Below, piece after piece: positions 1-9,796 of a stretch of 64,000 nt of DNA; within the stretch, counting starts at the first letter, position 1, and each line of letters opens with the position of its first letter. Made by a program: the position numbers and the translations under genes. Below the pieces are notes generated by a model. The model was given only the letters and a program-made list of their open reading frames with translations. It was not told the origin of the DNA and searched no databases. The DNA lies in the NCBI GenBank assembly GCA_030549495.1, contig JAUIRK010001041.1, positions 310,001 to 374,000 on the forward strand, written 5' to 3'. This DNA is from Nectonema munidae. Its lineage: Eukaryota; Nematomorpha; Nectonematoida; Nectonematidae.

Positions 1-1179
1 ATATTGAAATTGATAACAGCCCATGTAGAGTTTGAGAAGATTTGTAGAGTATGAGAGGTGATTGGTATGTTTAAATTGTTACACTATAGTGTGCTTTCGA
101 AAGGATTTTAAACTGTGTCTTAGATAGGGTTTTCAAGAAGATAATTTAGAATTATAAAATCTAAATGATGTCTGAAGGGGAATTTGTTAGAATGAATTGA
201 TTGTTTAATGCAAAAAAGATGATTTCAAGGTACCGTCGTGTCTATATTATTAAGTGGTTTTATATCAGGTATGGAAGTAGAAAAAGCATTATACAGTGGA
301 TAAAGGGAAGAAATCCAATGAATATATTTTAATGAGTTTTTGTGAAAAATATTGGTGGAGATCAGACCAATTAAAAGATTATGAAAAGGTTATATGAAGC
401 TGAGGGTATATTATAGATTCAACAGTTATGTAGGTGCTTACGAGTATATGATGATTAGATAAATATGTGATGTTTGAAATTTTTAAGGAAGTAAGTGATT
501 TTGTGTTGTCTACAAGAAATAGTTAAAGACGAATATAAAAGGAAATGAGAATATATGGATGACGAAAGAAAGTATAAGAGTTAAAGGTCAGGTTGATTAC
601 AACCTGTGTAATTTATAAAATAATAATATTAAATAAAGCGAACAGAAATGGTCGTTGAACTGGGAGGAGATGAAAAGAGAAAGCAAAATAGAAGAAGGGA
701 ATCGAGTGAATATATAACAATAAAGAAGAAATACTTCACGATAATGACTGTGTTTTTTAAGATCATAGACTTTAATTGGACACTCACTTTAAAAGTTGAC
801 AAGTTGTTTGTCAATTCTCATTGAATCTTCTCGATTCCAAAATTTATGTCATGTTCTGAAAAAATAATAATGTAAAAATCTAATAGGTGATATTTGATCA
901 TTAGAATTTCTTTCAGATTTATCATCCAAACTTAGGAAGACACTAATTAGGGGCAGGTTTTAGAAAAGAAACACCGTGATTATCCGGAAATAGATCTTTT
1001 AAACTTATTTTTTTGTGATCGTTAGACTACCAAAGGAAATTAGGCATCCAAAATATGCTAACAAAATATCAAACTTCTTAAAATATTTAGGTAAGTATTC
1101 AAACTTTGGTGAAACTGATGTAAAATGAAAAACTTTATTTACCAATCTTCAATTCAGAATAGCGTTCAGTAAATATAAA
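1..1179. other. AT-rich intergenic stretch
   Basis: No gene, RNA or repeat family was recognised. Short open frames lack family motifs and look like chance openings in AT-rich DNA. Confidence 0.4.
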
Positions 1180-1771
1180 TGTCTGTGTGTATTTATTTAT
1201 GTGTATGTGGCTATGCGGGTGTGTGTTTATGTATCTGTTTGTGTTTAAGTGTATTTTTGGTTGTGTGTATATATGTGTGTGCGTTTATGTGTATATGTGT
1301 TTTTGTTTAGTTGTGTGTGTATGTGTTTTTGTATCTGTTTGTGTGTTTTTGTTTGTCTGTCTGTCTGTGTATATTTGTTTATGTGTGTGGGTGTATGCGA
1401 GTTTGTGTTTATGTGTCTAGGTTTATTTTTGTTTGTGTGTATTTATGTGTATATATGTTTTTGTTTAGTTGTGTGTGGATGCTTCGTGTGTGTTTATGTA
1501 TCTCTTTGTGTGCATGGGTGTTTTTGTTGGTCTATATGTGTATTTGGTTATGTGTGTTGTCTGTTTTTGTCTATGTGTGTTTTTGTTTGTGTATGTGTGT
1601 TTTGTTTATGTGTATGTTGTGCTTATGTGTCTGTTTATGTATGTGTGTGTGTGTGTGCTTATCTGTTTGTTTGTGTATTGATATGTTTTTGTTTATGTCT
1701 GTGTGTGTGCGTTTATGTCTCTGTTTGTGTGTCTGATTGTTTTTGTTGTTAGTGTGTGTATATGTGTGTGA
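1180..1771. repeat. GT-rich low-complexity / cryptic microsatellite block
   Basis: Nearly 600 bp of degenerate GTGT, TTTGTTT, TATGTGT and TGTCTG words on the + strand, with very few A or C, so the other strand is CA-rich. Several frames stay open here, giving proteins made of V, C, F, Y and L, but this is a composition effect and not coding. No single period holds throughout. It looks like an old, interrupted GT microsatellite with local duplications. Confidence 0.85.
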
Positions 1772-2698
1772 GATCAATGATTATTATAAAAGCAAAACGA
1801 TTATTTTAAAATACGTATAATTTTCATCCAATTTTTCTTAGTCATTTTATACATATGTAAAATAACAATTTATGTAAATACAAAGAAAACGTATAAAGTT
1901 GTTTTGCCATGTTTTATGCTTCAGCTTTTGTTCCAGGAGGGTCACTGGTTAAATTTTTGATATTTCTACTCTTAGGTCTTCTATTTTACTTAAATCATGA
2001 TTCCAAGATTATGATGTCCCACCAGGAGTATCAATATTTTAATCGTAATCAACCTCACTATTTTCTGGATTAACTCTCTCTTTTACTATGTTGACGTTAG
2101 TAGAGCAAAAAATCAATTGAAAATAAAAAGTCCTATGCCCCAAATTAAGCTTTAATAGAAACAAACATTTTGTTTTAAAGAGGAGCTGCTAGAAATATCG
2201 ATTATTGGCAAGGAATGTTTCAACTTGACCTCTTTAGCGACATTCCAATTTCAACAATGCTACTTTTTGTTTAGTATTTTTCATTTTAATTTTAGAGATT
2301 TTATTTACATTTTAATTTTTGCTAAAAAAAAAAAGTATTCACAGCAAAGTATCTCTACTTTAGATTTAAATTAACTGAAAAAATTAATCAAATTGTTAGT
2401 TTTGCTAAAAAAAATCAACTAAACTGTTAAATCTCTTAACGGAAATAAAGTTTAAGACTATTTAGTAGTAGATCACATTTCTTCACTTCACCCCATCATA
2501 TATTGAATTGGTAATCTAATAGGTTTTGGAATCCTGATTGAACATATGTTGATTTCAGCGCTCAGTTGTGGCCACGATGTGACAGTAGTCTTCTTTTATA
2601 TCTCACTCGATCTACACACCGAGATAACAATAAACTTCTCCGTACTGTAACATCCCTTTTTTTTTTATCATGTTCGAAGCTTCAATATTTTTTATATA
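1772..2698. other. AT-rich intergenic stretch
   Basis: Nothing recognised apart from short A and T runs. It ends at the left target-site duplication of the hAT element. Confidence 0.4.
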
Positions 2699-3515
2699 TC
2701 TAGACCAGAGGTGAGGAACCTTTTTGTGCATGAAGGCCACCTTACAATTTATCGTCCCTCTTAGAGGCCGCACTCAACAAATTACTATTTTTTTTAGTTA
2801 TTTTATCCCCTCGTACAACATTTAATAATAATAATCTAATAAAAGAACGCCAGATGTATTTATCAAAAACATAAAATTTTCAAATATTTTATTTAAGTAG
2901 GTAGATACTTTTAATACAAGTTTTAATTAATAATAAAAAATAGGCGTATAAACATCGAGAATATGAAGTTTTCAAATATTTCATTTAGGTAAGTAGGTCC
3001 TTTTTATACAAATTAGTGACTTCTTTGTATTTGGTTCTTTTGAGAAAGCATTTTGATATCAGGCTCCAACATAGTGGTTCTTAGTTTCAATTGGTCCTCC
3101 AAATGCTCATCTGTCAACTGTGTTCTCAGCGAATTCTTTATTTGCGTCAAGTACGAGAATGTGGATTCACAACACTATGTTGTAGAAAAGAAGGAAATCA
3201 GTCGGCGTGTATGTCGATGAAGACGAGGATATTCTACCGCCTTTTTCCAAATTTCAATGGGATCTTCCTTATTGTCAAACAGAGATTGATCCGTATTCTT
3301 TAAAAGATTCATAGATATCTTCATTTTTACTCATTACCTTCGTAAACTGGGGAATGTGTTCTGAAAGTTTGGATTTTAAAAAGCTACATCTCTTCTAAAA
3401 TACATTCCTTCATGAGTTCTGCATCGGTGAATGGTTTACCCTCTTTTCCAAGCAAATATGCAACTTTATAGCTGGCTTCTGTCGCAGCATTCCCTTGATG
3501 TAACACAGAATGGAA

Positions 3516-3776
3516 CTATTGTCTTTGCTTTTGCTTTCCATCTTTCAGTTTCTTCAGTGCTAGCCTTCGAGACTCACCCTCTAATTTGGCATATTTATTG
3601 TTTTTATGAAGAGAGTAATGTTGCTGTGCATTGAATTTCTTAACCGTTACAATTGTGGTATCACACAGAAAGCAAGACATTTTGCCGCCACTATTCACTA
3701 AAAAATATTGCAATTCCCATTCTTCATTAAAGATCCTATTTTCTTCTTTCAAAGTTCGTTTCAATGTTTTTGACAT
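3516..3776 (-). pseudogene. hAT transposase N-terminus with BED-like zinc finger
   Basis: An 86-residue open frame starting at an ATG, inside the hAT element and read toward its left end. It contains a CxxC pair (CFLC) followed about 15 residues later by HYSLH, matching the BED-type finger at the N-terminus of Charlie-like and GTF2IRD2/ZBED-like hAT transposases. It is followed by the KLEGESRR-type stretch seen in that group. The catalytic and dimerisation domains would lie further down the - strand (3500 to about 3050), where only broken frames remain. It is a transposon relic, not a host gene. Family assignment rests on recognised motifs, without a database search. Confidence 0.65.
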
Positions 3777-4029
3777 AGTTCTCGAATCTGGGGTAAAAAA
3801 GAAGTATACTTATTCTTCCAATGTATCAAACAGTATTTCTTCATCCCTATTTTAAAGTTTATTTATATATTCAATAAAAAACTTTATTAAAATATTATAC
3901 ATTCTATTATAAAAAATATAATTTTATACATATAAAAAATTTTATATTTATAAATGAGTTTTATATTTATAAATAAACTTTATATTTGTATAATCATTTA
4001 AAAATTAATAAATTTGATGATAATATTTA

Positions 4030-4444
4030 CCAGGTTTTCTTTAAAAATCAATTCAAAAGAAAATAAGTGTATGATACCAATGCCCTCATGTGAGGACAGT
4101 ACTATTGAAAGTTCTTCAACTTATATATTATATGGTTTTTTTCAAAATAAATTATGATTATACTAATTTAACTTGCTTAGCTTGATATGTAATTTACCTA
4201 AATCATACTTTTGTAATTTTTGAGAAAAACCTTGATCCGTCTGGAAAATTTGAATGGAAAAAATTCACTCTTCAAAAACTTAATGAAAAAAAATTTTTTT
4301 TTTTGTTAAACATAATTTACTATTACTTTATTTCATAAAAAAAATTTTTTGAAGCCAATTGTCAGTGTTACAAAAAATTATCATAAATTAAATGACAATC
4401 TATTTTGTGTCCTCATATGAGGACATTGGGAGAAACCCGGTTAA
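4030..4444. mobile_element. Nested TTAA-type MITE with palindromic ends
   Basis: Inside the hAT element, CCAATGCCCTCATGTGAGGA at 4077 is matched in inverted orientation by a sequence ending at 4429. The right arm contains the perfect palindrome TGTCCTCATATGAGGACA (4409-4426, plus or minus one base). Outside the right arm lies CCGGTTAA, and read inward this is TTAACCGGGTTTCTCCCAATGT, close in layout to the TTAA MITEs elsewhere in the window. The left outer end is less clear: a CCAGGTTTTCT match sits at about 4031, so the left boundary is tentative. No coding capacity. Confidence 0.55.
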
Positions 4445-4672
4445 GTTAAAATTCATTGGGTTCAGAGAAAAATGCTTCCAATTTCTGGGAGTGACATCAC
4501 TGAACACAATTAATATTCCTTTCGTCTATGTGTGTGGTTTATATTATAAGTTTCAGGTGTATAATGATTTCAGACTTAAAAACTATTCAAGGTTTTTATA
4601 AAAAATAATATTTATATCAAAGGCCGCACTTGATGGCCTGGAAGGCCGCAGGTTCCCCACCCCTTCTAGACA

Positions 4673-5360
4673 GTAAGTTCTTTTAATTTTTCATTTATAA
4701 TTTTTCGACTACATCTTTTAATCAAAAACTTTTGGTTTCAAATTTTAACTTGAAAATTTATTCCAAAGCATGCAACTTCTCAAAATCTAAAGTAAACATT
4801 TCTCTCTTTATTTAAATCTTCATGTTTTCAGTTCAATCTTTCTCAAATTATATCCTTTACATACTAGCTATTTTTTAACTTTATAATCAAATTTTTTTTA
4901 AACTTTTTTGATCTATTGCACGAATCTTTTGACCTAAATAAAAATTTGAGGTTTTTTCAATTTGATGTTTCTCATTGCTTCTTTTAATTCATCTCATGAC
5001 TTGTTTCAAAATCTGATCACTTTCAAACAAAAAGACGCTTATTCATTTCGTTACCCATTTTCACTGAACAAACAGAGTTTCAGATTAAAGCATTCTCGAC
5101 TTTCCATAAAAAACAAAGTTGTACACTTTTATGAACGCTACAAAAGCTTGATCGCCGAAAAACATTTGTCAAAAGTATGTTCTTCATTCCTGAATATAAG
5201 CTGCCCGCCCCGTTCAAGCAACAAAACTTGTTTCTCATGCAAGCATTCTTAATCTTGTTTTATTTCATTCTTCATAGTTTCTTGCGCTAGTTCCTTTATG
5301 CGGTTTTTTTATAGACCTTTGGAACCACGCAGATTTCCCTACATAATGTATTCATCAACA
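4673..5360. other. AT-rich intergenic stretch
   Basis: No gene recognised. A 96-codon open frame at 4962-5252 has no family motif and is probably chance. Confidence 0.4.
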
Positions 5361-5499
5361 TTAACCCATTTAAGACCAAGCAAAGCAGACGATATCTAAA
5401 AAAAACGCAGACGATTTATATTCAAAGTCATTGAAAAAAGCAGACGAAGATGAAATTACTTATGTTCCAAAATAGGAACATTGGTCGTAAATGGGTTAA
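5361..5499. mobile_element. TTAA MITE, copy A (139 bp)
   Basis: Bounded by TTAA on both sides. Its 15-bp terminal inverted repeats are CCCATTTAAGACCAA on the left and, inward from the right, CCCATTTACGACCAA. The interior carries three GCAGACGA motifs and, just inside the right end, an ATGTTCC...GGAACAT hairpin (5462-5481). TTAA targeting and a CCC-starting TIR are piggyBac traits. It is non-coding. The copy at 12797-12935 is identical base for base, so the family moved or was copied recently. Confidence 0.85.
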
Positions 5500-5537
5500 A
5501 ATTCTGCTGCGTGTATCCTCCTTGTTCTTTTTAACTG

Positions 5538-5615
5538 TCTTCTTCATCTTCTTCTTCTTATTCTTCTTCTTCTTCTTCTTCTTCTTCTTCTTCTTCTTCT
5601 TCTTCTTCTTCTTCT
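5538..5615. repeat. (CTT)n / (GAA)n microsatellite
   Basis: About 78 bp of CTT/TTC repeats, interrupted at the left end and perfect over the right half. On the other strand it is a GAA tract. It produces a poly-Phe shadow frame with no coding meaning. Confidence 0.95.
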
Positions 5616-8600
5616 ATCAAAAACTAAAATTTATTGCCTCAAAGTAGAGTGATGTAAGTGGATTCAAAGAAAAAGGAAAATTTTGATAAAAAAATAAAAA
5701 TCGATTGAATTCGAAATAATTTTATATACAACTACCTCAAGTGTGCATATACCGACAACAAAGTATACTCCAGGAGCATAAAAAGAAAATTCATATTTCT
5801 CATAAAGTAGTAAAAGTCTTAATAAGTCTATAGGTAAAATTTTCTCATACTTTTCATGGGTTCTATCGAGACGCAATGCCCAATACATTCATTCGCATCA
5901 GTTGAATCCATCTGAAACAGTTTGGAAACGAAAGTTCTCCTTTCACCTTCAGACTTTGAAAGATTTTTAAATACGACATATGAGGAGAAACATTTAATCT
6001 AGCGTGTAAATCAGACGCCAATTAGGTCTTGAATTTTTGGAAGCAGTATCCTCGCTATACCAAGTTATACATCTGTAAAACTATGCAGAAAAGTACAACC
6101 CCGGTAAAACGATCACGTGTCTAAAACGGTAATTTTTAATGCGTTCTGAGTTGGATGGTGAAAAACAGGTTTTACTTTCTTTTAAAAAAATAAATATTAT
6201 TGCATCTAAAAAAATTTAAACACGGCAAAAAATTATTTAGTAGTAAGGTAAGCATTATCAAATCAAAGAATAAAAATATTCGAACATTTTGTTCCTTCGA
6301 TTTGAAAATGTTTAACACTTTTAATAAGTTTTTTTTTCAAATTTATGCGCGAATTTTCTTCCATTTTAAAAGAAATTTTTGTAAAACCGATGTAAAATAG
6401 TCTTGCTTCCCACTCTAGTTTAACATTCTCCTTATATTACACCTCTTTCCTTTGCCACACACATGGCAGATGTATTGAAATATTCAAGATAACATTTTAT
6501 TAGTTTTACAAATTCTAATTTGAGATTTTTAAATGAGTTGGAGCATGATATTGTTTGCAATTCTTTACAATTAGAAAAAAATACTAAGTTAGAGGATAAC
6601 CGAACAGCTAAAATTGTATCAAATTGAATATTATATTAAAAATAAATGAAAAAATTTTAATATATTAAAAATAATATTCTCGAAAAATATCACGTTTATG
6701 ACGATTTATATACTAGCATAGTAGTTAGTATTTGAAAAAGGTAAAAATGCTAAAGTGCATTACTTGACAAAGTTCACAAATGTTTGCAAAAAGTTTACTA
6801 ATAAACGAAAATCTCAGTATAAACTTATTGTATATATTTTTGCCGTATACCTTGTATGTTGCATGTATACATTGTTATACGTTATAGATTCTTCGTTTTC
6901 TCGCTTCTTCGTCTTGCCAGACCGACCACGGATATAGCAATGGCGACTGTTTAAAATCGTTAGAAATTGAGGAAACTGATCAAAGGCATATATCGAAAGG
7001 GAAAATAATGGATATGTCCTTGACTCCTAAAACTGCAAATATTCACATCGCTGTTCACATCATCAGCATATTATCTCATGAAATATGCTATCGAATTTTT
7101 TGGATAAAATTGTCTAATTGATGAGTAGTATAATAATACTAAATTGATGTCGCAATTATATAGATAGTGTATCGATTCTTTTCGATATTCTCCTATATCT
7201 ACAGCACAAATCAAGGTATATAATGTTGTTATTTAAATATTAATTATTTCTGCTTTAGTCAAAAATTTCTACGATATGAAATTCCTTGTACAAATCATCA
7301 ATCTCCGAGAAAGAGCATAAAATTACTATCCTCGACAAACAGAAGCTGTCTCTGTGTAAAGAGACATCTTCTTTTATGCATGCGCTCTCAAAGTGCTGCT
7401 CACATTATTACTCGAGAAGTATTCTACGCGCGTATGCATTTTACACTTTAAATGATCACTTAATTTTACTTGAGTTTTTTTGGCTTGGCGCCATAATTAC
7501 TAAGACCCAATTTTTTGTGCAAATAAGTTTAATTTATAGTATTAATTGTTAATTTTTTTATTAGTGCAAATATTAATCTGGAATTTTTTGATATAACACA
7601 ACAAAAGACTGTTCTAATGGCTGAAGACTCAAAAATTAAAGCAAAAAAGAAACACATTTAAATTTAAAGTTTTAATTGTCAAGCGTAAAATTTTATTCCT
7701 TTATATTTCTGTAAGTTAAAGTAATTTTTTTGAAAAATATTGATTAAAGTAATTTTCGATTATTTTATATTGATTCGAAAGTAGTTTCTGCTTTTTTTCA
7801 AAGCTGAAACTTATTAATCAATTGAGCTTAATTGAAAGGCAAAACTGATTTTTTTTAATAATTTTTATGCTTTACATTGACGTATATATTTAAATTTTAG
7901 TTTTACACATTTGAAAGTAGTTCTTTTTGACTGTAGTAATGCATAATTATACATTATCTTGAAAAATAGGATTTATTTTTTCCAGTTTAACCGATTTGAT
8001 TCAAGTAAAAGCGTACACGATATTAGCCCTACAATCACAAAAATGTTTAACTTTTAGAACCAATGGGGTCAAGTTGACACTAACTATAGTTAGTGTTAGT
8101 TTGTCTGTTAGAAATTATAAAAGAAGTTCATATTTAACTTGATTAAACCTTGGGAGAGAAGTTAAGCATAGAGGAATTAGGTAAAAAAAATCGTCATATC
8201 ACAAAATACTTCTAGAAAAAAGTGTTCAAAATGAAGAAAGTATATAGGCGAAAAAGGAGTTACATGTGTTGCTTTGCAAAAACTAATCACAAACACTTTG
8301 CCTCAAATATTGTGAAATTGAATGCCATCATATACAAATTATAATGGCAAATATTGTATATATAATTATCCAATTTAAACTTGTATAACTGGTGTATAAA
8401 AAATTGAGTCTGTTTGAAGTATTAAAAATTTGAAGCAACTGCTTTAATGTGAAGGCAAGTCAATTGACTTCATTGGCAGTTCTATACCTGATGTAATTTG
8501 ATTCAAAACTGCCTTAACATCAAGAAATAGTCTTCCTCGATACTGATTGAATTAAATTGGTAAGGGGATAACAAAATAATTGTACAAAATTTTCAAGCTT

Positions 8601-8770
8601 CAAAAGCCAAATTGAGTGATCATTTTCAAAATTAAAAAAATCAATCACAAAAGATAGAAATTTCAACCTATTTAAAAATTTCAATTTCAATTTTTTCAAG
8701 ACATGATGACAATTTTTAGGTCACGCTATCTTCTCCCTGCTTATAATGCTGTTATAAAGATTCTACAACT
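5616..8770. other. Intergenic stretch upstream of the carbonic anhydrase
   Basis: No gene recognised in about 3.1 kb. The only structured signal is a perfect 20-bp palindrome at 8077-8096. Immediately upstream of the carbonic anhydrase start are TATAAT at about 8742 and two AG acceptor-like sites (TTTTTAG at about 8718 and GTTATAAAG at about 8759). The transcript could therefore start here or enter from a 5'UTR intron; the sequence alone does not decide. Confidence 0.35.
8077..8096. repeat. Perfect 20-bp palindrome
   Basis: ACACTAACTATAGTTAGTGT equals its own reverse complement. It sits about 675 bp upstream of the carbonic anhydrase start and is followed by a second TTAGT word. It could be a dimeric factor site or a MITE end; nothing in the sequence decides. 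Confidence 0.7.
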
Positions 8771-9736
8771 ATGCACTTCGTCTTGATGAAGAAGATTCTT
8801 TTACTAACACTATGTACGCGGGTTCTCGTTGAAATACTTGCGCAAGCAAAAGAAAGTGATGACGTAGATTCCCTAGAGTACAAACAATATATCAACTTCA
8901 TCAACTGGTACAAAGACTTCAAAGAATGCGACGGCCATTTGCAATCTCCGATCAATATCAAAGGAAGCATAGCTGTGAAAAAAGAGCCGCCAATCGAGTT
9001 CGATGAGGGTAGCGAAGAAGCTTCCAAAATGCGCATCTCTCAAGAAAACACAACAGTGCGCGTTTACTTTGAAAGGGGGGAGCCTTCGACGATGTGGATA
9101 GAAGTTGATGGGCGCGAAATTTCATTCGTGCACGACCACATTCACTTTCATTGGGGTGATTATGGGGTTGAGGTTGGAAGTGAGCACTACATAAATGGCA
9201 AAGCTTTTGCTATCGAAACGCACCTCGTTTTTTTCAACTCAGACATCCAAATCTTTGCCGTGATTAGCGTACTATACGAAATAGGAGAGCCGTCGGCAGT
9301 CATTCAAAAAGTTATCCATATTTTGAACACAACGAACACACAAAACCGTGATGATTCGGTAAAAGCGAGCATTTCCGAGTTCTTGCCGAACGACACGAAT
9401 TCCGCTTACCTTTATAACGGTTCTCTCACAACTCCTCCTTGCACTCAAAATGTCATTTGGCTAATCTACAAGCAAACAGCCGCGCTTTCCAAAAGCCAAC
9501 TTTTGTTCCTGCAAAGCCTATACCTCCATTCTTCGGATGAAAGTTTGAAAGGCACGCTCATTGGTCGCAATACCAGACGTTTACAGCCAAGCAACTTGAA
9601 AACTGTTTATTTTTACCACTCAGCCAATGACAGCGATGATTCGAGTCAAAGGTATAACAGCAACTCACGTCTATCTTATTCCCTATTCACTTCTCTAGCA
9701 AGCGTAACAATATACAATCTCTTTTGCGGTGCATGA
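8771..9736 (+). CDS. Secreted, probably GPI-anchored alpha-carbonic anhydrase
   Basis: Alpha-carbonic anhydrases interconvert CO2 and bicarbonate at a His3-Zn centre. This 321-residue protein has an N-terminal signal peptide (about residues 1-26, ending AQA), the QSPINI motif at 58-63, the zinc ligands H125 and H127 in HFHWG and H151 in ETHLV, and the gate residue T220 in GSLTTPPC. C53 and C224 sit where the conserved disulfide of secreted forms lies. The equivalent of the proton-shuttle His64 is Thr (T94), which predicts slower turnover. The last 21 residues are hydrophobic after a Ser/Asn/Asp-rich linker, as in GPI-anchored forms. The first ATG has A at -3 and is preferred over Met6. The whole domain is one exon, unusual for this family. 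AATAAA follows at 9791. Fold assignment is firm; anchoring and activity are inferred. Confidence 0.93.
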   Translation: MHFVLMKKILLLTLCTRVLVEILAQAKESDDVDSLEYKQYINFINWYKDFKECDGHLQSPINIKGSIAVKKEPPIEFDEGSEEASKMRISQENTTVRVYFERGEPSTMWIEVDGREISFVHDHIHFHWGDYGVEVGSEHYINGKAFAIETHLVFFNSDIQIFAVISVLYEIGEPSAVIQKVIHILNTTNTQNRDDSVKASISEFLPNDTNSAYLYNGSLTTPPCTQNVIWLIYKQTAALSKSQLLFLQSLYLHSSDESLKGTLIGRNTRRLQPSNLKTVYFYHSANDSDDSSQRYNSNSRLSYSLFTSLASVTIYNLFCGA

Positions 9737-9790
9737 AAGAGATTCTTGTTTTCGCTGACCTTGATATCTTAGATTATTTATTTTTATTGG

Positions 9791-9796
9791 AATAAA
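9791..9796 (+). terminator. Poly(A) signal of the carbonic anhydrase
   Basis: AATAAA 55 bases after the stop codon, followed by T-rich sequence. Confidence 0.7.

Larger units (their letters stand above)
2699..4672. mobile_element. hAT DNA transposon, decayed, with 8-bp target duplication
   Basis: The element proper spans about 2707-4664. Its ends are inverted repeats: AGAGGTGAGGAACCT on the left and, read inward from the right, AGGGGTGGGGAACCT. It is flanked by TCTAGACC (2699-2706) and TCTAGACA (4665-4672), an 8-bp duplication with one mismatch, as hAT insertion produces. Subterminal GGCCGCACT-type motifs occur at both ends, as in Charlie/SPIN-like hATs. The transposase relic runs on the - strand and a second, smaller TIR element is nested in the right half. 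The element is about 1.96 kb and too decayed to be active. Confidence 0.85.

Noticed and set aside
1187-1752. Overlapping open frames of up to 167 codons on the + strand
   Set aside because: They consist of V, C, F, L and Y codons forced by GT-rich low complexity, and three frames are open at once.
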